This document shows, piece by piece, positions 32,602 through 42,108 of a DNA stretch of 64,000 bases. Below the pieces are notes generated by a model that worked only from the letters and a program-made list of their open reading frames with translations, did no database searches and was not told the origin of the DNA. Each line of letters begins with the position of its first letter. Position 1 is the first letter of the stretch. Both the position numbers and the translations under genes were made by a program. The DNA comes from Jejuia rubra. Its GTDB lineage: Bacteria; Bacteroidota; Bacteroidia; Flavobacteriales; Flavobacteriaceae. The stretch is from positions 124,001 through 188,000 of the forward strand of contig NZ_JBHULY010000034.1 of NCBI RefSeq assembly GCF_042684665.1, read 5' to 3'.

Positions 32602-33675
32602 TTAATTGCAAATATTGTTGTAGCGCAACCGGTCAACCCCGTCAACGCGTAAATCGATTCTTTTTTTAGTGTATTCTGAGATTTCATGCAATCTCCAGTC
32701 ATTATTACAAAGTGGCAGACCTGGGACGTCTATGGTTACTGTTATATTATTTTTGTTACCAGATGCCACCCAATCTCCAGATACTGAGTTGCCGGACCAA
32801 TACACCCTTAATCTACCGTTTTTATAAAAACTAAACTTATACCCTTCATAGACATCATCATGGTTATTGTTATCCCGAGTCAATTTATCAACAGTCCATT
32901 CGGAACAGTCGGTCAAAATAGAGGTCAATTCCTCAATATTGCAGTCGTCACAATCATCATCGTTGTGATCGAAATCATCGTCTTCATCACAACTGTCTTT
33001 GTAGGTGTTGATGGTAGATTGAAGCTGGCTGAGGTTGTTTATTGGCAGTACTGTACCATCAAATATGGTAACTGTAATGGGGAAGGCAATAGCAACTATA
33101 TCATCAGCTCTCATGTTCCTTAAGAAAGCGTTCAGAGTACTGTCGGAATTCAATGTTTTTTTATCAATAAATTCCAGTCTTTGGTTAAATATTGAGGCAG
33201 AAATAGGGTACTGGAAATCAATGCATTCAATATCGTCGTCATACTCGTTTTCTCCATTGCATGAATTGGAAAAGTTTAGCATTTCCGATTCATTTTCTAC
33301 CGTAACTTCGCTGTAATCCTCCATGGCAATTGTAACGGGATAGGTCATATTTAAAATATCCGTGTCGTCATCCTCATCGTCAAAAATGTATTCTACTACT
33401 TTATAATCATTTTCAGAATTCACCATTACGGTTTCGCCATTGGCGGTCACTTCTACAGGCAATTTCACTTTGAAGCAGTTTGATTTGTCCAAAATATTAT
33501 CCTCTGAACCATCATTGCTCGAAGTATTTTGCATAAGGTTAAATATGGCTGAATTCACCGTAACAACATCTTCTTCGGGAGTCCGAATAGTTTCCAGTTC
33601 TTCTTTTCTACAAGAATGTAAAACTACCATGAGCAATGAAATAGTTAATAAGTACTTGGCAAAAATGCGCATCAT
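32602..33675 (-). CDS. Asp-rich lipoprotein, unknown function
   Basis: A 357-residue lipoprotein (VLHSCRKEE lipobox, Cys about 22). It contains two similar beta-rich segments, each with the phrase YPVTIAMEDYSEVTVENESE or FPITVTIFDGTVLPINNLSQ, and several acidic clusters (FDDEDDDTD, CDEDDDFDHNDDDCDDC) that could bind calcium. The C-terminal part (about 250-357) resembles a lipocalin-like module (GYKFSFYKNGRLRVYWSG, SGDWVASG). It is transcribed away from the FecI-FecR-TonB set, 231 bp apart, and could be an accessory surface protein of that set; this is inference. Confidence 0.65.
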   Translation of the reverse strand: MMRIFAKYLLTISLLMVVLHSCRKEELETIRTPEEDVVTVNSAIFNLMQNTSSNDGSEDNILDKSNCFKVKLPVEVTANGETVMVNSENDYKVVEYIFDDEDDDTDILNMTYPVTIAMEDYSEVTVENESEMLNFSNSCNGENEYDDDIECIDFQYPISASIFNQRLEFIDKKTLNSDSTLNAFLRNMRADDIVAIAFPITVTIFDGTVLPINNLSQLQSTINTYKDSCDEDDDFDHNDDDCDDCNIEELTSILTDCSEWTVDKLTRDNNNHDDVYEGYKFSFYKNGRLRVYWSGNSVSGDWVASGNKNNITVTIDVPGLPLCNNDWRLHEISEYTKKRIDLRVDGVDRLRYNNICN

Positions 33676-33906
33676 TCCAATTGAAAAAATTAGCGTTCTT
33701 TCTTATTAGACAACTCAACTTTAAAAACTCCTGAAATTTTTTTGGATTTTTTTTTGAATTCAATTTCCTTTTGAATCCGCAGTGAATATTTATATTTACT
33801 CTGTAATCAAGATTTCAATGCTACGACACTTGTGTTTAAAATTTTGGAATCCATGCCCTTGAATGCTTAGCAACCTTGTCTGGGTAGTTGATTTTAAAAA
33901 CCGATT

Positions 33907-34431
33907 TTGCCAAAAGAGATTAAAAATAAAATATGTGAGGACAAGGTGTTTGAAAGCATCTACAAAAAGTATTCACAGGATTTACATGATTTTTTATATT
34001 ATAAATTCGGTGCACAGATTAACCCAGACGATAAGATGCAGGAGGCGTTTATGAAGCTTTGGGACAATTGTAAGAAGGTGTCCTTTGGGAAGGCAAAATC
34101 GTTTCTTTTTACTGTGGCCAATAATATGGTGTTGAACGATATCAAACATCAAAAAGTTGTTTTAAAATATAGAATTGAGGCCCCCAACAAACAGAATTTC
34201 GAATCGCCAGAGTTTATTTTAGAAAAAGAACAATTTTTTGAACGGTATCAAAAAGTGCTGTCAAAATTAACCGAAGAGCAACGTGTAGCTTTCCTGTTAA
34301 GTAAAGCTGAAGGTAAGAAACACAAAGAAATAGCTGAAATTTTAGGAGTTACCCAAAAAACCGTGGAATATAGAATTTACAGTGCTTTTAGCATTTTGAA
34401 AAAAGAGTTGGAAGGTTTTTACATAAAATAA
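33907..34431 (+). CDS. FecI-like ECF sigma factor
   Basis: A 174-residue ECF sigma factor. Region 2 (about 15-85) has PDDKMQEAFMKLWDNC and AKSFLFTVANNMVLNDIKHQ; region 4 (about 115-165) has LTEEQRVAFLLSKAEGKKHKEIAEILG and VEYRIYSAFSILKKEL. No ATG is available in frame, so the start is TTG at 33907. It precedes a FecR-type anti-sigma and a TonB-dependent receptor with an N-terminal signalling (STN) domain: a complete cell-surface signalling unit, in which a ligand at the receptor releases the sigma factor through FecR. Confidence 0.92.
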   Translation: MPKEIKNKICEDKVFESIYKKYSQDLHDFLYYKFGAQINPDDKMQEAFMKLWDNCKKVSFGKAKSFLFTVANNMVLNDIKHQKVVLKYRIEAPNKQNFESPEFILEKEQFFERYQKVLSKLTEEQRVAFLLSKAEGKKHKEIAEILGVTQKTVEYRIYSAFSILKKELEGFYIK

Positions 34432-34466
34432 TCAGGAGATTTAAAGTTTTAGTTGTTATATAGAAA

Positions 34467-35387
34467 ATGGAGCAACAGATGAATGCTGAAGAATTAGAGA
34501 AGAAATGGTTGAACAATACGCTTTCAGAAGATGAAAAGCGACAATTCAATGATTTGGAAGACGCCGAATATAAACAATTTATTGTGGACGCATCGGCCCG
34601 TTTTAAATCCTCAAATTTTTCAAGGCCATCAGGTTTTGAACGTTTTAATAAAGCTTACAAAACAAGAGGTAAAAATCCAGAAAACGCAATCGGTTGGAAA
34701 TCTGCGCTTAGAGTTGCGGCAATGGTGATATTGTCCCTTGGAATTTATTACAGTATTGTCTTCAATCCAGCCACAACTATTGAAACTGACATTGGTGAGA
34801 AAAGGACTGTTAGTTTGCCTGATAACTCTATTGTTACCTTAAATGCCGTTTCAGAAATAGAATTTAAAGCTGAGGATTGGGAAGAAAAAAGAACACTACA
34901 ACTTGATGGTGAAGCTTACTTTAAGGTGAATAAAGGATCTACTTTTCAAGTCACCACTGATGAAGGTATGGTAAAGGTTTTGGGGACTGAATTTAGCGTT
35001 AAAGCGCGACCGGGTTTCTTTCAAGTAGCCTGTTTTGAAGGGAAAGTAGAGGTAGTTCACGATTATAAAAACCATATATTGATTGGGGGGCAAACATTTA
35101 AATTGTCTAAAAATAAATATGAAGAAGGGCATACCAGTCAAAAGATTCCTGCGTGGACAAAAAATATGAGTATCTTTGATGCTACTCCGGTTCATGAGGT
35201 TTTGGCAGAATTAAAACGGCAGTATCAGATAGAGATTACTCATGATATTGATGCTTCCAGACTCTTTTCAGGAGCTTTTGTTCACAACAATCTGGAAAAT
35301 GCCCTGATTTCCATTGTGGAACCCATGAATTTGACCTATGAAATTAAAGCTTCAAATCTCATAGAAATTCATGAAAAAAAGGATTAG
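34467..35387 (+). CDS. FecR family anti-sigma factor
   Basis: A 306-residue anti-sigma regulator: cytoplasmic N-terminal part (about 1-78, EKKWLNNTLSEDEKRQF), membrane helix 80-97, periplasmic FecR domain at about 110-200 (DIGEKRTVSLPDNSIVTLNA, FQVTTDEGMVKVLGTEFSVKA, FEGKVEV) and a C-terminal DUF4974 domain at about 235-305 (DATPVHEVLAELKRQYQIEI) that contacts the receptor's STN domain. It overlaps the receptor gene by 17 bp. Confidence 0.94.
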   Translation: MEQQMNAEELEKKWLNNTLSEDEKRQFNDLEDAEYKQFIVDASARFKSSNFSRPSGFERFNKAYKTRGKNPENAIGWKSALRVAAMVILSLGIYYSIVFNPATTIETDIGEKRTVSLPDNSIVTLNAVSEIEFKAEDWEEKRTLQLDGEAYFKVNKGSTFQVTTDEGMVKVLGTEFSVKARPGFFQVACFEGKVEVVHDYKNHILIGGQTFKLSKNKYEEGHTSQKIPAWTKNMSIFDATPVHEVLAELKRQYQIEITHDIDASRLFSGAFVHNNLENALISIVEPMNLTYEIKASNLIEIHEKKD

Positions 35388-37878
35388 GAAATTTATCTTC
35401 TTATTCGTTCTAATTCTTAATTATGGAGCCTATGCACAAGAGGAGCGTGCCACTAAACCTTTGGTCGATATTATTTCGAATTTAGAAACTCGGTTTGAGA
35501 TTCAATTCAACTATTCGGAAGATCTTGTAAGGAATATTTCTTGTAAAATCCCGGCTGATTCACTTTCGTTAACCGAAACACTGGACTATCTTCAAAAATC
35601 TACAGGGCTCTTGTTCGGTGCACTCGATTCTAGAATTGTTTTAATTAAGGCAAAACCACAGCGTTTTTATTGTGGTTATTTAAAGGATGCCGATACCCAA
35701 CTTCCAATTGTAGCGGCCACAATAACATTTTTAAAGGAAAGTATAAAGAGCGATGAAAAAGGCTATTTTGAGATTGATCCAAACCAAATCTCTTACCCAA
35801 TTACTATACAATATTCTGGATATGAAACTTTGGAAATAGATAGTGTTTTTGAGATTGATAATTGTGCTACGATCAAACTAGTTCCCAACTTTCAACAACT
35901 ATCGGAGGTTTTAATTTCGAATTATTTAGTAAACGGCATCAACAAACTAAAGAACGCATCTTTTGAAATTGATTTCAATGATTTCGACATTCTACCCGGT
36001 TTGATAGAAAGCGATGTACTGCAATCTGTTCAGGGTCTGCCGGGAATTCAGAGTATCAACGAAACGGTATCCAATATAAATATTAGGGGAGGTACCCATG
36101 ATCAAAATCTCATCCGCTGGGATGGTATAAAAATGTACCAATCCGGTCATTTTTTTGGGCTGATTTCAATGTATAACCCTGAAATTACCCAACAGGTGTC
36201 CTTAAGAAAAAATGGGAGTAGTGTGACTTTAACAGATGGTGTTTCGGGCACCATAGACATGCGGACCAGCCAAAACCTGAATTCAAAATTCAAAGGAGTG
36301 GTTGGTGCCAATTTATTGAGTGTTAATGGTTTTGCGGATGTGCCTTTGGGTAGTAAATCTTCAATTCAAGTGGCGGGTAGAAAAGCACTCAGCCCTGTTG
36401 TGGAAACACCCACTTATAGTTCTTTTTTCGACAGAATTTCACAAAATACCGAGGTAGCACATAACCAAATGGATATCATTAACTCAAACCAATCATTTGA
36501 TTTTTACGACGCATCATTGAGATGGTTGTATCAGTTAAGTGATAAAGATAAGTTGAGGTTAAATTTTATTACTGTATTCAACGAATTGGTTTTTGATGAA
36601 AATGCAATGGTAAATAATCTGCCAGAATCAAGAAGGAGCAGTTTGTCTCAGTTTAGTATTGCAGGTGCAATGCATTATGAGCGAACGTGGAACAACAAAT
36701 TAAAAACGGCATTTGAAATATATAATACGGATTATGAATTAAAGTCCATCAACGCTAATATTTTTGAGGGACAAAGGTTTTTACAGGAAAACAAAGTGTC
36801 GGAAACCAGTACAAAACTTAGTGTCAATCATAGAATTAACAGTAGGCTCGAGTTTTTGGGAGGTTACCATCTGGTTGAAACCAAAGTGACCAACCTGGAT
36901 GATGTGGATGACCCAATCTTTAGGGATTTGATATCCGAAGTGTTAAGGACTCATGGTGTTTTTTCGCAAATCGGATATGCGTCCAATGACAAAAAAACCA
37001 ATTTAAATTTTGGATTGCGATTTAACTATCTTTCCAAATTTAAAAGACAGCTTTGGGAGCCAAGATTGAGTTTTAGCCATAAGTTGTCCACAGACATTAC
37101 CTGGGAGGTTTTAGGTGAATTTAAACATCAAAGCACATCCCAAGTCATCAATTTTCAAAATGATTTCTTAGGCGTGGAAAAACGACGCTGGCAGTTATCC
37201 AATGACAAAAACGTTCCTGTAATTACGAGTAGGCAGTTGTCCTCGGGGCTGACATTGAACAAAAATGGATGGTTATTTAGTTTAGATGGATACCTGAAAG
37301 AGGTTAAAGGGATTACATCCCAAAGTCAGGGGTTCCAAAATCAATTTGAATTTTCAAGGGAAACGGGAAGCTATACGGTTACAGGCTTTGATGTGCTTTT
37401 GCGGAAGGCTATTGGCAATTTTAATTCATGGTTAAGCTATGCTTATATGAACAATAAATATACTTTTGATGCCCTTTTTGAGGAGCGGTTTCCAAGTAAT
37501 TTCGATATTTCCCATTTGGTGACATTTGGAAGTGTCCTAAAGCTGAAAAATCTAAAACTTTCAGTGGGAGTCAACTGGCACACTGGTAGGCCAACGACCA
37601 ATCCCATTCTTGGTAATGAATTCACGAATAATTCAATAAACTATCAAACCCCAAATTCGGATAGTCTAAAAAATTACTTTAGGCTGGATGTTTCTGCAAT
37701 ATATGATTTTACTATAGGTAAGAAGGCAAAAACAAACCTAGGAGTGTCTATTTGGAATCTTTTGGATAGGGAAAACGAAATCAATAATTTTCATAGGGTA
37801 AATAATGATGCCGTTATTAACACCATTCAAAACTCATTGGGAATTACCCCAAATGCACTACTGAGATTATCATTTTAA
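35371..37878 (+). CDS. TonB-dependent receptor with STN and carboxypeptidase-like domains
   Basis: An 835-residue outer-membrane receptor: signal peptide 1-22, STN signalling domain about 30-95 (IQFNYSEDLVRNISCKIPADS), CarboxypepD_reg-like domain about 113-190 (GYLKDADTQLPIVAATITF), plug about 215-320 (LPGIQSINETVSNINIRGG, HDQNLIRWDGIKMYQSGHFF) and a 22-strand barrel ending in LRLSF with terminal Phe. Unlike SusC proteins it has no SusD partner gene. With the FecI and FecR genes it forms a ligand-responsive uptake system; the ligand cannot be read from the sequence. Confidence 0.93.
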   Translation: MKKRIRKFIFLFVLILNYGAYAQEERATKPLVDIISNLETRFEIQFNYSEDLVRNISCKIPADSLSLTETLDYLQKSTGLLFGALDSRIVLIKAKPQRFYCGYLKDADTQLPIVAATITFLKESIKSDEKGYFEIDPNQISYPITIQYSGYETLEIDSVFEIDNCATIKLVPNFQQLSEVLISNYLVNGINKLKNASFEIDFNDFDILPGLIESDVLQSVQGLPGIQSINETVSNINIRGGTHDQNLIRWDGIKMYQSGHFFGLISMYNPEITQQVSLRKNGSSVTLTDGVSGTIDMRTSQNLNSKFKGVVGANLLSVNGFADVPLGSKSSIQVAGRKALSPVVETPTYSSFFDRISQNTEVAHNQMDIINSNQSFDFYDASLRWLYQLSDKDKLRLNFITVFNELVFDENAMVNNLPESRRSSLSQFSIAGAMHYERTWNNKLKTAFEIYNTDYELKSINANIFEGQRFLQENKVSETSTKLSVNHRINSRLEFLGGYHLVETKVTNLDDVDDPIFRDLISEVLRTHGVFSQIGYASNDKKTNLNFGLRFNYLSKFKRQLWEPRLSFSHKLSTDITWEVLGEFKHQSTSQVINFQNDFLGVEKRRWQLSNDKNVPVITSRQLSSGLTLNKNGWLFSLDGYLKEVKGITSQSQGFQNQFEFSRETGSYTVTGFDVLLRKAIGNFNSWLSYAYMNNKYTFDALFEERFPSNFDISHLVTFGSVLKLKNLKLSVGVNWHTGRPTTNPILGNEFTNNSINYQTPNSDSLKNYFRLDVSAIYDFTIGKKAKTNLGVSIWNLLDRENEINNFHRVNNDAVINTIQNSLGITPNALLRLSF

Positions 37879-38415
37879 ACCAAACTCTATTTTGGCGTTG
37901 TGCTGTTTGATGGTGTCGATATGTTCTTCGATTTTAAACTCGGAAGACTTAAACTTTGTCGAGCGGTGTCTGGCCTGTTCTTGTCGGACAATACTTCGGG
38001 CAAATCTTCTTATTGCTTGTTCAGAATCCAAAATAATCCCTGGAACTTTTGCGTTTTTTCCGTTGTCATCCTTGGCCACCATTGTAAAATAGGAAGAATT
38101 ACAATGCTTGATTTTTCCTGTTTGAATATTTTCGGATTCCACCCTCAGCCCAACAACCATAGAGGTGCGTCCTGTATAGTTTACAGAAGCCTTTAAGGTG
38201 ACCAATTCACCAACTTCAATGGGATTTAAAAAATCTACACGATTTACCGATGCCGTAACACAATAGTACCCCGAATGTTTTGAGGCGCAGGCAAATGCAA
38301 TTTGATCCATCAAATTTAAAATATGGCCCCCATGGATTTTTCCACTAAAATTGGAGTGGGACGGCAACATCAATTGTGTAATGGTTACCCTTGATTCTTT
38401 TGGATGCTTAAACAT
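37870..38415 (-). CDS. Acyl-CoA thioesterase (hotdog fold, YciA/ACOT-like)
   Basis: A 181-residue hotdog-fold enzyme. FSGKIHGGHILNLMDQIAFACA carries the catalytic-region Asn/Asp typical of YciA/BACH thioesterases, followed by VNRVDFLNPIEVGELVTLKASVNYTGRTSMVVG. A charged C-terminal extension (about 130-181) is helical. It hydrolyses acyl-CoAs to free acid and CoA. It converges on the TonB receptor gene with a 9-bp overlap of the coding ends. Confidence 0.9.
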   Translation of the reverse strand: MFKHPKESRVTITQLMLPSHSNFSGKIHGGHILNLMDQIAFACASKHSGYYCVTASVNRVDFLNPIEVGELVTLKASVNYTGRTSMVVGLRVESENIQTGKIKHCNSSYFTMVAKDDNGKNAKVPGIILDSEQAIRRFARSIVRQEQARHRSTKFKSSEFKIEEHIDTIKQHNAKIEFGLK

Positions 38416-38419
38416 GGTT

Positions 38420-39121
38420 TTAGGTTAAATAAGTGTACGCTATTCCTGTAATAATGGCAATGCCAAAACTTATTAAAGTGCCAATTAAAATGTATTCCGT
38501 CAATTGCATGGATTTTGATTCCTTCAAATCCCCAAACCTAAAAACAGATTTGGCCGTAATCAGAAAACCTACGGCTTCCCAGTGGTCCGAAATGATAAAA
38601 ATAAACACTAAAATGCGCTCTAAAATACCAATATATTTCCCTGCATCAGCTAGGGACCGATTATTTTTAACGAGTTCTGAAATATTCCACTTTAAAAAAA
38701 TGGTTTTCATAATTATGGACACAGGAATTGTTAAAAACAATAAGCAGGTAAGCAATAAAAGATGTTCTTCTTTGAAAAAGGAATCAAAATATAATCGGTT
38801 GTCAACTAAAAAGAAATAACATCCTAAAATCACCAAAACATGAAGTAGCTGATCGATGAAAAACAGCAGTCGTTTTGTTTTTTTGGTCTGAAATGTAAGT
38901 TTTAAGCCGTCTATAATTAAATGTGACCCGCCTATTATTAGAATAACAGGCCACAGTGATGCATCCCACAAAATCAGAGTGGTTATGGCAATATGGATTA
39001 AGACGTGAAAGTACAGTTTAAAAGATTTTAGTTTCTTTTTTTCTTTTTCCAAAACCCAACTTTGAGGTTGAAGAATAAAATCGCCGATGAGGTGTGCCAG
39101 TAAAAGTTTGGTTAAAATCAT
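38420..39121 (-). CDS. DUF3307 membrane protein
   Basis: A 233-residue membrane protein with about six helices. The N-terminus LLLAHLIGDFILQPQSWV is the DUF3307 signature, followed by HVLIHIAITTLIL and GGSHLIIDGLKL (His-containing helices). Its start overlaps the end of the SatD gene by 4 bp, and this pair is common in Flavobacteriaceae. Function unknown. The shared operator upstream of satD would control both. Confidence 0.85.
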   Translation of the reverse strand: MILTKLLLAHLIGDFILQPQSWVLEKEKKKLKSFKLYFHVLIHIAITTLILWDASLWPVILIIGGSHLIIDGLKLTFQTKKTKRLLFFIDQLLHVLVILGCYFFLVDNRLYFDSFFKEEHLLLLTCLLFLTIPVSIIMKTIFLKWNISELVKNNRSLADAGKYIGILERILVFIFIISDHWEAVGFLITAKSVFRFGDLKESKSMQLTEYILIGTLISFGIAIITGIAYTYLT

Positions 39122-39729
39122 GATAATGCCATTATTTTTTTTCGGAACATGCTGTCCGTTTCCAATATGAGTTCCATTTCTGCACGCTTTTGGCGTTTGC
39201 TGATGGCATCCTGTTTGGTACCGATCATGTTTGCCAGTTCTTGTTGTAGTGCGTCGGGATGCTCTATGCCCAGCTTTACAATTTCTGCCGAACCCGTTGT
39301 CCAGTGGTCCATAATGGCTAGTGCAAGCTTGAAATAAAGATTGAGTTCTTCGTTTAAGGTGTCATTTGATGTTTTGATCCTTAAATTGATTTTTTCCTTT
39401 TTCAGGGCTTCCAAAGTTTCGCCGGAATAAATATATGCTTCCCCATTGGATTCACTAATGTTTTCAGCTTGGTATGAAGTGTTTCCAATTCCGATAGCAA
39501 GGCGTACGTCCAAAAGCAACATCTTGATGCAGGCTTTGATGTAAACGGCACTGATAAAGCTTTCGGAAATATCATTTATTTCAATTTGAAAGCTATCGCC
39601 ACGAAAAATTTCCCATTGAGATTTGTCGGGGTTTAGGTGGGATAGTGCCGATTTTAGGGCCCTCATCCAAACTTCAGGATTTTTTTGATGACGGGATTTT
39701 ATGATATCGCCTGTGATGATACTTGTCAT
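39118..39729 (-). CDS. SatD family protein with C-terminal helix-turn-helix
   Basis: A 203-residue protein. The N-terminal domain begins with TSIITGDIIKSRH and has FRGDSFQIEI and DVRLAIGIGNTSY, the SatD pattern, which resembles nucleotide-cyclase-like folds. The C-terminal part (about 160-185, ALQQELANMIGTKQDAISKR) reads as a helix-turn-helix. That, and three palindromic sites of one type within 90 bp upstream (39742-39816), suggest an autoregulatory DNA-binding protein. The ligand that would control it is unknown. Confidence 0.8.
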   Translation of the reverse strand: MTSIITGDIIKSRHQKNPEVWMRALKSALSHLNPDKSQWEIFRGDSFQIEINDISESFISAVYIKACIKMLLLDVRLAIGIGNTSYQAENISESNGEAYIYSGETLEALKKEKINLRIKTSNDTLNEELNLYFKLALAIMDHWTTGSAEIVKLGIEHPDALQQELANMIGTKQDAISKRQKRAEMELILETDSMFRKKIMALS

Positions 39730-39741
39730 ATTTATATTTTT

Positions 39742-39816
39742 ATTCCTTCAAAAGGGAATTAATTTAAATTATTCCTTAAATAAAGCATAAAATAAAATAT
39801 TCCTTAATTAGGGAAT
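39742..39816. promoter_or_regulatory. Three-site operator ATTCCTTnnnnAGGGAAT before satD
   Basis: Site A 39742-39759 (ATTCCTTCAAAAGGGAAT), site B 39771-39788 (ATTCCTTAAATAAAGCAT, left half intact, right half degenerate), site C 39799-39816 (ATTCCTTAATTAGGGAAT). The starts are 29 and 28 bp apart. Site A begins 13 bp upstream of the satD start codon. The spaced palindromes look like binding sites for a dimeric repressor, most simply SatD itself. Confidence 0.7.
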
Positions 39817-39851
39817 ATTCAAATATATCATGTTTTTTCGTGAAAAGCAAA

Positions 39852-41171
39852 TTATTCGTCCTCTTCGGCACGTTTAATAATGGCTTCGGGCAGGGATTTC
39901 TTAGCTTTGGCTCCCATTTTTTTGAGTTTTTCAACACTTGTGATAAGGTTGCCCCGACCATGAACCAATTTGTTCATCGCAGATGAATAATCGCTTTTAG
40001 CAGAATCAATCTTTTTGCCTACGCCCGTTAAATCACTAACAAGGCCTTCAAATTTATCATAAAGTGCTCCAGCTTGTCGTGCAATTTCAATAGCGTTACG
40101 TTGTTGTTTTTCGTTATTCCACATAGTGTCAATCGTACGGAGCGTTGCCAAAAGGGTGGAGGGGGTTACAATCACAATGTTTTTTTCAAAAGCTTTGTTG
40201 TAAATAGCATTGTCCTCGTTCACTACAACTGCAAAGGCCGGTTCAATAGGTATAAACATGAGTACAAAATCTGGTGATTCAATATCGTATAAATCCTGAT
40301 AGTTTTTGGCCGAAAGTTGTTCCACATGTTTTCTGATGGAATTAACGTGAGCCTTTAAAAATTGCGGTCTACTCTCTTCATCAGCATTTACCATCCGTTC
40401 ATAATCGGTTAAGGATACCTTTGAGTCGATAATCATTTTTTTACCATCGGGGAGATGCAATACCACATCGGGCATTACCCGGGAATTATCATCACGTGTA
40501 AAACTTTGCTGTACAAAATACTCGCGATCCTTTTCCAGTCCAGATTTTTCTAAAACACGCTCTAAAACCAATTCGCCCCAATTTCCTTGCATTTTGCTAT
40601 CGCCTTTTAAAGCTCGTGTTAAGTTGGTAGCTTCTTTAGTCATTTGTTGATTTAAATCCTTTAAACCTTTGAGCTGTTCTTCCAAGGCGGAATGCATGCG
40701 TACACTTTTAAACTGTGTTTCTTCCACCTTCCTCTCAAACCCTTGGATTTTTTCCTGAAGCGGATTTAAAATGTTTTTGATGTTCTCTTTGTTTTGCTCT
40801 GTGAACTTATTGGACTTTTCTTCGAGGATTTTATTGGCTAACAATTCAAAATCCTTGCGCAATTGCTCTTGGCGTTCCTCCAATTCTTTATCGCGTTTGA
40901 GATTTTGCTCTTGAAGGTTCTCGTATTCAGAATTTCTTCGTGCCAATTCTGTACTTAAAAATTCCTTTTCTTTCCGAATATCTTCGCGTTCATTTTCAAT
41001 TTTGGAAAGATTTGATTTCAGTTCCTCAATGGTGAATTGCATTTGGTTTTGGCGTTCTTCAAGGGCGCTTTGCTCACTTTTATTCTTGAGTTTGGCAAAA
41101 AGCATCCCCAAATATGCACTGATACCTGCGGAAAATAATATGGCTATAATTAGGATTAGGTTGTCGTTCAT
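39852..41171 (-). CDS. rmuC: DNA recombination protein RmuC
   Basis: A 439-residue protein when started at the ATG at 41171, which puts the membrane anchor at residues 5-24 (LILIIAILFSAGISAYLGML) at the N-terminus; the 22 residues that could be added upstream are encoded in a dispersed repeat and are not credible. A long coiled coil (about 30-180) precedes the RmuC nuclease-like domain with GNWGELVLERVLEKSGL, MPDVVLHLPDGKKMIIDSKVSL and VIVTPSTLLATLRTI. RmuC limits DNA inversions and rearrangements. Confidence 0.93.
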   Translation of the reverse strand: MNDNLILIIAILFSAGISAYLGMLFAKLKNKSEQSALEERQNQMQFTIEELKSNLSKIENEREDIRKEKEFLSTELARRNSEYENLQEQNLKRDKELEERQEQLRKDFELLANKILEEKSNKFTEQNKENIKNILNPLQEKIQGFERKVEETQFKSVRMHSALEEQLKGLKDLNQQMTKEATNLTRALKGDSKMQGNWGELVLERVLEKSGLEKDREYFVQQSFTRDDNSRVMPDVVLHLPDGKKMIIDSKVSLTDYERMVNADEESRPQFLKAHVNSIRKHVEQLSAKNYQDLYDIESPDFVLMFIPIEPAFAVVVNEDNAIYNKAFEKNIVIVTPSTLLATLRTIDTMWNNEKQQRNAIEIARQAGALYDKFEGLVSDLTGVGKKIDSAKSDYSSAMNKLVHGRGNLITSVEKLKKMGAKAKKSLPEAIIKRAEEDE

Positions 41172-41302
41172 GTTTTGGAAAAGAATATTTTCAAATATAA
41201 TTGATTTATGACCTTGCGCAAAGACGCAAAGGTGCAAAGTACGAACATTGCTAAATTTGTAGTGTGTTCTTTCTCACTGAAAACTGAGACTGCGACTGAA
41301 AA

Positions 41303-42097
41303 CTATTTTTTCACCCTAAAACTCCCAGTTTTCTCATCAAAAGCAATCAGATCTTTCGGGAACAATTGTTTAAAAACCCCTTTGGAAATAAGATTGCATG
41401 GTTGGTCGGCCACGACTTCGTTTTCAGTCATTACGATGAGCGTATCACAAAGTTGAATCGCTAAATCTATTTCATGTGATGAAAATAGAATGGTCTTTCC
41501 CGTTTCTTTCGACAGTTTTTGAAGCAGTTTCAAAATATAGGCTTTGTGGTACATATCCAGATGCGTCGTAGGTTCATCTAAAATAATGATGTCCGTATCC
41601 TGAGCTAATGCTCGGGCAATCATCACATTTTGTAGTTGTCCATCACTGAGCTCAAAACATTTTTTGTCCTTTAAATGCTCAATATTTACTTGGGAAATGG
41701 CATAATGGGTAATTTCAATATCTTCTTTTGAAAGGTTACCAACCCAATTGGTATAGGGTTGTCGACCAAGAGCAACAAGTTCAAAAACGGATAGGTTTTT
41801 AGAAGCTATGGGTTCGGTCAAAACCAAACTCATCGCTTTTGCTAAATCAAGAGACGAGTAATTTTTTAGGTTGATATTATTTATTAAGATATCGCCCTCA
41901 AGAGAGTTTTGAACTTTTGTTAAAGTGCGTAAAAGAGTTGATTTTCCAATCCCATTGGCGCCAATTAGACCAATTAATTTTCCTTGTTTCAATTCAATAT
42001 TAATATCAGACACAACAACGGTCTTTGACTTTTTGGAAGCATAACCAATCGATAGCTTAGTGGTTTTTAAAACGATATTTTCATTCTCTTTCTGCAT
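41303..42097 (-). CDS. btuD: Cobalamin ABC transporter ATP-binding protein (BtuD-like)
   Basis: A 264-residue ABC ATPase of the FecE/BtuD group: Walker A GANGIGKST (about 38-46), signature LSDGQLQ (the usual LSGGQ has Asp in place of one Gly), Walker B DIIILDEPTTHLD, switch His in SSHEID. It is the last gene of the minus-strand run btuF-like, btuC-like, btuD-like. Assignment to vitamin B12 rests on the riboswitch-controlled BtuB next door; by sequence alone iron-siderophore uptake is equally possible. Confidence 0.85.
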   Translation of the reverse strand: MQKENENIVLKTTKLSIGYASKKSKTVVVSDINIELKQGKLIGLIGANGIGKSTLLRTLTKVQNSLEGDILINNINLKNYSSLDLAKAMSLVLTEPIASKNLSVFELVALGRQPYTNWVGNLSKEDIEITHYAISQVNIEHLKDKKCFELSDGQLQNVMIARALAQDTDIIILDEPTTHLDMYHKAYILKLLQKLSKETGKTILFSSHEIDLAIQLCDTLIVMTENEVVADQPCNLISKGVFKQLFPKDLIAFDEKTGSFRVKK

Positions 42098-42108
42098 TTT
42101 CTGATCTG

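Noticed and set aside
41172..41237. N-terminal extension of RmuC
   Set aside because: Encoded by a dispersed CAAAGACGCAAAGGTGCAAAG repeat; the ATG at 41171 places the anchor correctly.
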